From positions 8,364 through 13,456 of the forward strand of contig JALQUD010000018.1 of the NCBI GenBank assembly GCA_023268595.1: 5,093 bases of DNA, read 5' to 3'. Under the pieces are notes generated by a model that was not told where the DNA came from, searched no databases, and saw nothing but the letters and a program-made list of their open reading frames with translations. Of this stretch, positions 1 to 4,610 are shown piece after piece. Made by a program: the position numbers and the translations under genes. The stretch's first letter is position 1. Each line of letters begins with the position of its first letter. Source of the stretch: Candidatus Saccharimonadia bacterium (GTDB lineage: Bacteria; Patescibacteriota; Saccharimonadia; Saccharimonadales; UBA4665).

Positions 1-801
1 CAACCGTGCACCATTATTGTTACCCATCGACCCGAAACCGGCGGCAGACAAAGTCTTGCCGACATAATCGGTAAACGACGCGTAGGCGTTCTGGGCCGAT
101 GCCTGGTCCTTATACTGGTCAGGAAAGACGCCGCCTGGCACGTATGCCCGGATATCGGCCATGATATTGTCCATGAACACACCGTCCCACGCCTGGTTGC
201 GCTTAAGGTCGGCAAGCACGTTGGCAGCGTATGCCTCCTTGTAGCCGGAAGCTCCGACATCCAGGTGCCAGTGTCCGGAATAGCCAGCATACTGGAAGCG
301 TTGGCCGCCCTTGGTCATGAACCAACTGGCATGGCTCTTGTCGGCGTCACAGTAATCGACGCCCCAGTCCAGTCCGGCCGCGTCCGGCACGCAGGCTCCG
401 GTTGTCCGTGTCGAGGTCGGGTCCTTGTACATGAACGTCTTGGCTGAAGGGTTCTGCTGTTTGACAACCTTGGCGATCTGCACCATGTATGGACTGAGCA
501 GATAGACATCGTAGCGCTTCATGTTGGCCGTGCCGATGCGCGCCGGGTCATCGGCGCCGCCGAACATACGGAAACCGAACGTAGGCTTACCACCGGGCTG
601 CACCCCGAAGGCGACCGCGGCACCGGCGGAAGCGTCCGCGTCACGGGTCACCGACGCCGCCCCGGACAAGCTGCCGACCTCAGCCTCCTGATGTGCCATC
701 ATCGTGGCCGCACGGCCGGTCATGATCAGCGCCACGCCGATGATCGCGAACAGGCCTATGACGGCGACCACTCCGTATGATGGACGAATCTTGATCTTCA
801 T
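1..801 (-). CDS. Exported putative glycoside hydrolase (GHL15-like), 3' end outside window
   Basis: A 267-codon open frame on the minus strand continues past base 1, so the C-terminus is missing. The ATG at 801 is the first possible start, because an in-frame TAA lies at 807-805. Residues 1-30 form a signal peptide or membrane anchor: a basic start (K2, K4, R6), then a hydrophobic run from about 9 to 27. Residues 38-66 form a small module beginning QEAEVG, with ASAGAAVAFG at its end, of a type I associate with secreted Saccharibacteria proteins. From about residue 72 the sequence resembles the hypothetical glycosyl hydrolase family GHL15 (Pfam PF14885), a predicted TIM barrel. Visible landmarks are YDVYLLSPY (97-105), SAKTFMYKDPTSTR (119-132), GHWHLDVG (176-183) and WDGVFMDNI (205-213). 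D181 and D211 are candidate active-site acids. It probably acts outside the cell on a polysaccharide; the substrate is unknown. No Shine-Dalgarno sequence precedes the start. Confidence 0.72.
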   Translation of the reverse strand, partial: MKIKIRPSYGVVAVIGLFAIIGVALIMTGRAATMMAHQEAEVGSLSGAASVTRDADASAGAAVAFGVQPGGKPTFGFRMFGGADDPARIGTANMKRYDVYLLSPYMVQIAKVVKQQNPSAKTFMYKDPTSTRTTGACVPDAAGLDWGVDYCDADKSHASWFMTKGGQRFQYAGYSGHWHLDVGASGYKEAYAANVLADLKRNQAWDGVFMDNIMADIRAYVPGGVFPDQYKDQASAQNAYASFTDYVGKTLSAAGFGSMGNNNGARL

Positions 802-813
802 AGCTTAAGCGTA

Positions 814-819
814 AGTATA
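814..819 (-). promoter_or_regulatory. Candidate -10 box for the leftward glycoside hydrolase gene
   Basis: On the minus strand these bases read TATACT, one mismatch from TATAAT. The expected transcription start would be about 6 bases before the ATG at 801, giving an almost leaderless mRNA. That agrees with the lack of a Shine-Dalgarno sequence. No convincing -35 box is present; a small inverted repeat (GCTGG-CCG-CCAGC, 826-838) lies just upstream. Pattern evidence only. Confidence 0.3.
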
Positions 820-883
820 CAGCACGCTGGCCGCCAGCCGGTTATTACCATAAGCGCAGCGAGTTGTGGTTTCGGCAATTTAC

Positions 884-913
884 TTGCAGTATATCTTGTC
901 CTAGCCCTACAAT
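884..913 (+). promoter_or_regulatory. Candidate sigma70-type promoter of the dcd/thyX operon
   Basis: TTGCAG (884-889), an 18-base spacer, then TACAAT (908-913), which differs from TATAAT at one base. The predicted start near 920 would give a leader of about 19 bases that still contains the whole Shine-Dalgarno sequence at 926-933. The -35 match is weak. If the promoter is real, translation cannot begin at the upstream in-frame ATG at 864. Confidence 0.35.
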
Positions 914-925
914 AAGCCCAGACCT

Positions 926-933
926 GGAGGGAG
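926..933 (+). promoter_or_regulatory. Ribosome binding site that fixes the dcd start
   Basis: GGAGGGAG contains a full GGAGG core (926-930) 8 bases before the ATG at 939. The in-frame ATG at 864 has no such site, and the 25 residues it would add do not resemble the dCTP deaminase family. The 939 start is therefore strongly preferred. Confidence 0.8.
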
Positions 934-938
934 TAACA

Positions 939-1652
939 ATGGGAGTCTACAGCAACCAGCAGATACGTTCGGCCATCGACGATGGCCACATCGTCTGTTT
1001 ACCATACGAACCGAAACATGTGGCGCATGCCAGCCTGGATGTCACGCTCGGCCATTATTATTACCGTACCGAACGGGGCGGCTATCACATGCTCTACAAT
1101 CCGTTCAACAAGGCGGACGTAGATCGTTATTTTGGAGAAGTACAGCAGGCCGTACCCCATGGCGAATGGTGCTGGGCGAACGGCCACAACCCGGCACAGG
1201 GCATACCGCTTGACCACCCGGTCATCCCGCTGCGGCCTGGCGAACGCATCCTGGCCCACACCCACGAGTTCTTCGGTATCAAACCGCCGGGGGCATACGA
1301 GCTGAAGTCGCGTTCCAGCTGGGGACGTAACGGCATCGCCGTCTGCTTTGACGCCGGCTGGGTCGACCCCGGATACATCAACCGCCTGACGCTGGAGATC
1401 TTCAACCTCAACCAGCACGAGACCGTCCTACTACCGGTCGGTGAGCGCATCGCCCAGGCTATTTTCCACGCGACCGGCGAGGTCGAGGGCAACTATGGCG
1501 AAGGCCGGGACCAAGGATTCAGCGGCAAGTACCAACATGGTACCGACCTCGATGAGCTGGTACGCACCTGGACGCCGGACCAGATGCTGCCGAAAGCCTA
1601 CAAGGATACCCGCTCAATGCCAAAGAAGATAGAAGGTTTAAAAGCACTATGA
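939..1652 (+). CDS. dcd: dCTP deaminase-family protein (possibly bifunctional DCD-DUT)
   Basis: This 237-residue protein belongs to the dCTP deaminase/dUTPase family, soluble trimers that deaminate dCTP to dUTP and in bifunctional members go on to dUMP. The N-terminus MGVYSNQQIRSAID fits the usual start of the family. The core signature is clear: R125-S126-S127 and R130 in KSRSSWGRNG, the turn AGWVDPGY (139-146), and TLEIFN (151-156) with E153 at the catalytic glutamate position. LPVGERIAQAIF (165-176) matches the strand that follows. The protein is longer than typical members (about 190-205 residues), with extra sequence around 43-90 and a longer C-terminal tail. D138 stands just before AGW where I expect Thr, so regulation or specificity may differ. 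The stop codon overlaps the next gene's start (ATGA, 1649-1652), implying translational coupling. Family assignment is firm; monofunctional versus bifunctional activity cannot be read from the sequence. Confidence 0.88.
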   Translation: MGVYSNQQIRSAIDDGHIVCLPYEPKHVAHASLDVTLGHYYYRTERGGYHMLYNPFNKADVDRYFGEVQQAVPHGEWCWANGHNPAQGIPLDHPVIPLRPGERILAHTHEFFGIKPPGAYELKSRSSWGRNGIAVCFDAGWVDPGYINRLTLEIFNLNQHETVLLPVGERIAQAIFHATGEVEGNYGEGRDQGFSGKYQHGTDLDELVRTWTPDQMLPKAYKDTRSMPKKIEGLKAL

Positions 1653-4138
1653 TGAATGCACGACAGAACGGCCGCAAGGGCACGTTCATAGTTATCGAAG
1701 GGACGGATGGCTCCGGTAAGGCTACCCAGTTCAAACGGCTCGCCGATCGGCTATCCAAAGAAGGGCATGAGGTCGCCCTGGTCGATTTCCCCCAGTACTC
1801 GCTCGATTCCAGTCATTTCGTCAAACGCTACCTCAACGGCGATTACGGCACCGCCGAACAAGTCGGTCCCTACACCGGGTCGCTCTTCTATGCCTTGGAC
1901 CGCTACGACGCCGCCGCGGCCATCAGACAGGCTCTGGCGGACGGCAAGGTAGTGCTTGCCAACCGTTTTACCGGCAGCAACATGGCCCATCAGGGAGCCA
2001 AGTTCGATAACTCCGAAGAGCGCCGTGGCTATTTCATCTGGCTCGACAACCTGGAGTTCGAGATGTTAGGCGTACCACGGCCCGACATGAACCTGGTACT
2101 ACGCGTACCGGCCGAGGTATCCCAGCGATTGGTCGACAAGAAGGCTGCCCGCGACTACACCGACAAGCAGCGGGACCTGCATGAGGCAGACCTGGATCAC
2201 CTTAAGCGCGCCGTGGAAGTCTTTGATGACATGTGCACCTTGTTTCCGAAGGACTTCCAGCGCATCGACTGCATCAGGGACGGCAAGCTGATGGATATCG
2301 ATTCGATTGCCAAGCATATCTACGAGAAACTTTCACCGATGCTGCCGCAGCCGGCTCACGCCGCGGGGCAGGCTCCACACCCGGACACGCTGACTGGTCG
2401 CAGCGCATCCGCTTCAACCACCGCAGTCCCAACGGCCAGCGGGCCGGCACCGGATACACCCACCGAGGCCACCAAGACGAACCAGCCTGTGGCCGGTGAG
2501 GGCAACCCATACGTCAGCAATGATACCGGCACGGCGAGGCTGACGGACGCAGGCAAGGAGTTCCTGCGCCAAGCGGTCACCGATACCGACGGTCCGGTTT
2601 ATGGCTTCACCGAGAAATTCAGTCCGGTGACGATTGCCGCCGCGATGGCCCGACTGAGCCGGCGCGGTGATGATATGCGTTTGACCATGATGGATGAGTT
2701 CGCCCACGCCATGGACAAGGACGCCCAGTTACTCCAGCGGGTGATCACTGCCTACGGCGACGATTCGGTCCAGCAATTGGTCGGCATTCCGATGGTAGTA
2801 GAAGATGCCAGCCAGCTGCTGACCAAGAAACTGGAATGGGGACGTCTGGCGGCGTATCTGGAACAGTCAACGCGCTACATCTACTATGATCAGAAAGACG
2901 AGGATGGTACGTATAAGTACCTGACACCCGAGGGGCTGGATCCGGCGATGGCCAAGGCTTACCGTCAGGCCATGGACAGCATATTCGACAAGTATTCCGA
3001 CATGGTACGGACTCTGACCGACTTCGTGCGCGACCGTTCCATCGTAGCGCAGCAGGACCGCGACGTAGCCTGGAAGGGCGCCACCCGTGCCCAGGCCTGC
3101 GATGCCATACGGGCCGTCCTGCCGGTAGCCACCAAGTCCACGGTCGGCTTGTATGCCTCCGGCCAGGCGCTGGAAAGCTTGATCATGCGTCTGCTGGCCG
3201 ACGACCTGCCCGAAGCCCGCACGACAGGCCAGCGGCTGCTACGTGAAGCCCGCAAGGTAGTGCCTGCGTTTCTGGAGCGGGCCGACAAACCGGAACGCGG
3301 CGGCGCGACCATCGCCTACCTGTCCGGCACACGGCAGAACGTCAGACAGCTGGCGAACGACCTGCTGCCAAGCTACCACAGCGACGGTAGCGTGGCCGCC
3401 GTCACCATGACTGACGTATGGCCGCGTAATGAGCTCGACGTCGTTGCCGACATCCTCTACGAACACAGCGACCTGCCACTGCGCGACCTTCGCGACGAGA
3501 CCGCCCAATGGCCATACGGCAAGAAGGCCGACGTACTGTCAGCCTACATCGGCGAACGCCTGAACCGCCGCCACCGGCCGGGCAGGGCGCTCGAGAAGAT
3601 CCACTATAGCTGGGACCTGGTCTGTGACTATGGCATCTTTCGCGACCTGCAGCGTCACCGCATGGTCGACGACCTGGAATGGCAGGAACTGACGCCCCGC
3701 CTTGGCTACGAAGTGCCCCAACTGGTGGAAGATGCCGGGCTGACCGACATGTTTGAAGCCTGCTTTGACGAATCGCTGGCACTATACAGCCTGCTGCAAG
3801 GTAACGGCTATGCGCTTGAGGCCCAGTACGCCACCTTGTTAGGTCATAAGATGCGCTGGAAGGTGACCTACAATGCCCGGGAAGCCTTCCACCTGCACGA
3901 GCTGCGGACCAGCCCGCAAGGCCACCCGGGGTACCGCAAGCTGGTCAGCCAGATGCACGAGAAAGTCAGCGAAGTCCACCCGATCCTGGCCGAAGCCATG
4001 CGCTTCGTCAACAAGGACGAAGACCCTGAGCTGACCCGGCTGGCCGCCGAGCGCTACACGCAGTACAAGCTCCAGCAGCTTGAAAAGCTTGACCACCTTG
4101 ATCAACTTGACAATCGGCCAGCCGGCGACGTATCGTAA
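1649..4138 (+). CDS. Fused thymidylate kinase and tandem-domain flavin-dependent thymidylate synthase (Tmk-ThyX)
   Basis: This 829-residue protein joins two consecutive steps of dTTP synthesis. Residues 11-232 are a dTMP kinase: P-loop GTDGSGKAT (18-26), LDRYDAA (83-89), NRFTGSNMAHQG (105-116, the DRY..S..A-type signature with N for D) and a lid region around K164-R168-D174-H178-E179. Residues 233-287 are a Pro/Ala/Ser/Thr-rich linker. From about 288 to 829 lie two ThyX-like halves. Half 1 (about 315-545) carries W397-G398-R399-X7-S407-T-R-Y410 and VLPVATKST (490-498). Half 2 (about 585-810) carries R669-H670-R671 and NARE..HLHELR (742-753). ThyX methylates dUMP to dTMP using methylene-tetrahydrofolate, FAD and NADPH, so its product is the kinase's substrate. 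The start at 1649 overlaps the dcd stop; an ATG at 1652 is an alternative. A weak AGAAGG lies at 1631-1636. Single-domain ThyX proteins are roughly 220-250 residues, so this is two copies plus a kinase. Domain identities are solid; activity of each half is inferred. Confidence 0.88.
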   Translation: MMNARQNGRKGTFIVIEGTDGSGKATQFKRLADRLSKEGHEVALVDFPQYSLDSSHFVKRYLNGDYGTAEQVGPYTGSLFYALDRYDAAAAIRQALADGKVVLANRFTGSNMAHQGAKFDNSEERRGYFIWLDNLEFEMLGVPRPDMNLVLRVPAEVSQRLVDKKAARDYTDKQRDLHEADLDHLKRAVEVFDDMCTLFPKDFQRIDCIRDGKLMDIDSIAKHIYEKLSPMLPQPAHAAGQAPHPDTLTGRSASASTTAVPTASGPAPDTPTEATKTNQPVAGEGNPYVSNDTGTARLTDAGKEFLRQAVTDTDGPVYGFTEKFSPVTIAAAMARLSRRGDDMRLTMMDEFAHAMDKDAQLLQRVITAYGDDSVQQLVGIPMVVEDASQLLTKKLEWGRLAAYLEQSTRYIYYDQKDEDGTYKYLTPEGLDPAMAKAYRQAMDSIFDKYSDMVRTLTDFVRDRSIVAQQDRDVAWKGATRAQACDAIRAVLPVATKSTVGLYASGQALESLIMRLLADDLPEARTTGQRLLREARKVVPAFLERADKPERGGATIAYLSGTRQNVRQLANDLLPSYHSDGSVAAVTMTDVWPRNELDVVADILYEHSDLPLRDLRDETAQWPYGKKADVLSAYIGERLNRRHRPGRALEKIHYSWDLVCDYGIFRDLQRHRMVDDLEWQELTPRLGYEVPQLVEDAGLTDMFEACFDESLALYSLLQGNGYALEAQYATLLGHKMRWKVTYNAREAFHLHELRTSPQGHPGYRKLVSQMHEKVSEVHPILAEAMRFVNKDEDPELTRLAAERYTQYKLQQLEKLDHLDQLDNRPAGDVS
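2345..2509 (+). other. Low-complexity linker inside the Tmk-ThyX fusion
   Basis: Codons 233-287 encode a stretch rich in Pro, Ala, Ser and Thr with almost no large hydrophobic residues, for example ASASTTAVPTASGPAPDT at 253-270. It separates the kinase from the first ThyX-like half and looks like a flexible, disordered tether. The reading frame is continuous, and no stop or frameshift separates the two enzymes. Confidence 0.8.
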
Positions 4139-4182
4139 AAGTAATATGAACGTCCAGGCCTTCCGCCAGATTATGAAGCATG

Positions 4183-4264
4183 TCGTCCTCCTTCAGGCAG
4201 GACTGTGCTCCAGTTTGGTTGGAGCCGAAACCCGGGCATAAACCCGGCAAGCACAGTCCGACGA
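4183..4264 (+). ncRNA. Structured RNA element, predicted three-way junction (riboswitch- or attenuator-like)
   Basis: The intergenic transcript can fold into a compact element. P1 is a 10-bp helix, GGACTGTGCT (4200-4209) with AGCACAGTCC (4250-4259). It encloses P2, CCA (4210-4212) with TGG (4220-4222), which can lengthen at the expense of P1 to GCTCCA/TGGAGC. It also encloses P3, CCGGG (4232-4236) with CCCGG (4243-4247), closing a CATAAA loop. TCGTC (4183-4187) can pair with GACGA (4260-4264), extending P1 beyond a 12-base 5' bulge. An 8-base direct repeat AAACCCGG (4228-4235, 4240-4247) covers the junction and P3. A terminator follows at once, and part of P2 can pair with it. I recognise no known class: no T-box Stem I, and no purine, TPP, SAM or preQ1 landmarks. 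It could instead be an independent small RNA. Confidence 0.55.
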
Positions 4265-4288
4265 CCCCTCACATAAAGGCTCCGACCA
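4216..4288 (+). promoter_or_regulatory. Predicted antiterminator pairing
   Basis: TGGTTGGAGCC (4216-4226) can pair with GGCTCCGACCA (4278-4288) over 11 consecutive base pairs, ten Watson-Crick and one G-U (T4220 with G4284). The upstream strand contains the 3' side of P2 and part of its loop. The downstream strand is most of the 5' arm and the whole loop of the terminator. Forming this helix would disrupt both P2 and the terminator, the usual logic of a transcription attenuator. Predicted from sequence only. Confidence 0.5.
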
Positions 4289-4307
4289 TCGGAGCCTTTA
4301 TTATTTT
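4273..4307 (+). terminator. Intrinsic terminator, possibly regulated
   Basis: A 13-bp perfect stem, ATAAAGGCTCCGA (4273-4285) with TCGGAGCCTTTAT (4289-4301), has a 3-base loop CCA and is followed by TATTTT (4302-4307, with one A). It is well placed to end the dcd/Tmk-ThyX transcript. The Shine-Dalgarno sequence of the next ORF starts 3 bases after the U-tract, leaving no room for an ordinary downstream promoter. Expression of that ORF therefore probably depends on readthrough, unless TATTAT at 4299-4304 serves as a -10 box inside the terminator. Confidence 0.85.
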
Positions 4308-4322
4308 ACGGAGAACACCACT

Positions 4323-4484
4323 ATGGCTTACGAAGCCGCACCCACTGAAACCTATTACGACGACATGCCTTCCTTCTACCTGGACCAGGCGATGGTCATC
4401 AACGGACTGGCAAGCCAGGGTTTCGGGCAGCGTATCGTCGAGGGCGAAGATGGCATGCTCACGTTGGAAACGTTCAGCTACTGA
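4323..4484 (+). CDS. Small acidic hypothetical protein (53 aa)
   Basis: A complete ORF of 53 codons runs from ATG at 4323 to TGA at 4482-4484. It has a good Shine-Dalgarno sequence, ACGGAG at 4308-4313, 9 bases before the start. The product begins MAYEAAPTETYYDDMP and ends GMLTLETFSY. It is acidic, with aromatic residues clustered at 11-19 (YYDDMPSFY), and has no Cys, signal peptide or membrane segment. I recognise no family. Its position directly behind a terminator and structured leader suggests it is the regulated gene, or the first of a regulated unit. The in-frame Shine-Dalgarno sequence supports translation, but length alone does not, and homologues would be needed to confirm it. An overlapping 102-codon frame (4180-4488) runs through the RNA structure and has a low-complexity product, so it is less likely. 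Confidence 0.6.
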   Translation: MAYEAAPTETYYDDMPSFYLDQAMVINGLASQGFGQRIVEGEDGMLTLETFSY

Positions 4485-4492
4485 ATAGCTGA
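4474..4492 (+). repeat. Inverted repeat across the stop codon of the small ORF
   Basis: TCAGCTA (4474-4480) and TAGCTGA (4486-4492) form a perfect 7-bp stem around the 5-base loop CTGAA, which holds the TGA stop. No U-tract follows, so it is not a standard intrinsic terminator. It may protect the mRNA 3' end or be chance. Confidence 0.35.
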
Positions 4493-4530
4493 CCTATGGC
4501 CGGGTGCCGTACATTTTTCCAATTACAATC

Positions 4531-4559
4531 TTGTGGACAGGCCGACGACATAGTACTAT
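4531..4559 (+). promoter_or_regulatory. Candidate promoter upstream of the 4586 gene
   Basis: TTGTGG (4531-4536), a 17-base spacer and TACTAT (4554-4559) make a weak sigma70-like pair, preceded by an A/T-rich stretch (4511-4530). The predicted start is near 4566, about 20 bases before the ATG and ahead of the Shine-Dalgarno sequence. TACAAT at 4524-4529 is a better -10 by itself but has no matching -35. Nothing else notable is visible in 4493-4574. Confidence 0.3.
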
Positions 4560-4574
4560 CGCATCAACGTAAGC

Positions 4575-4580
4575 AGGGGA
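4575..4580 (+). promoter_or_regulatory. Ribosome binding site favouring the 4586 start
   Basis: AGGGGA lies 5 bases before the ATG at 4586. Two further in-frame ATGs at 4601 and 4613 have no comparable site, so 4586 is the preferred start. Confidence 0.55.
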
Positions 4581-4610
4581 CGCCAATGACCGGATCGCCA
4601 ATGACTGAAT
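4581..4610 (+). repeat. 15-base tandem duplication containing a start codon
   Basis: The units 4581-4595 and 4596-4610 match at 13 of 15 bases, and each begins CGCCAATGAC. The period is a multiple of three, so the duplication keeps the frame and creates two in-frame ATGs (4586, 4601) in the gene that begins here. Confidence 0.7.

Noticed and set aside
864..938. A 25-residue N-terminal extension of the dCTP deaminase from an ATG at 864
   Set aside because: It has no ribosome site and unrelated sequence, and it overlaps a likely promoter; GGAGG at 926-930 points to 939.
999..1492. Minus-strand ORFs of 121 and 139 codons opposite dcd
   Set aside because: They are antisense shadows of a well-supported gene and resemble no known family.
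3402..3782. A 126-codon minus-strand ORF opposite the ThyX region
   Set aside because: Its Arg/Ser/Cys-rich composition is typical of the antisense of a GC-rich gene; the plus-strand protein carries the conserved motifs.
4216..4229. Partial resemblance to the T-box sequence (GGTTGGAGCCG versus the consensus GGGTGGNACCG)
   Set aside because: There is no Stem I or specifier loop upstream, and the predicted antiterminator is fully paired without the unpaired UGGN bulge that binds tRNA.
4147..4242. A 31-codon ORF that could be a leader peptide for attenuation
   Set aside because: There is no Shine-Dalgarno sequence before the ATG and no run of regulatory codons; its overlap with the RNA fold looks incidental.
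4180..4488. A 102-codon plus-strand ORF through the intergenic region
   Set aside because: It crosses the RNA helices and terminator, has a Pro/Thr/Trp-rich unlikely product, and overlaps the better supported 53-codon ORF in another frame.
4482..4553. Readthrough of the TGA ending the 53-codon ORF (recoding or genetic code 25)
   Set aside because: TGA also cleanly ends the dCTP deaminase at its natural C-terminus, and the added 22 codons run into promoter-like sequence.
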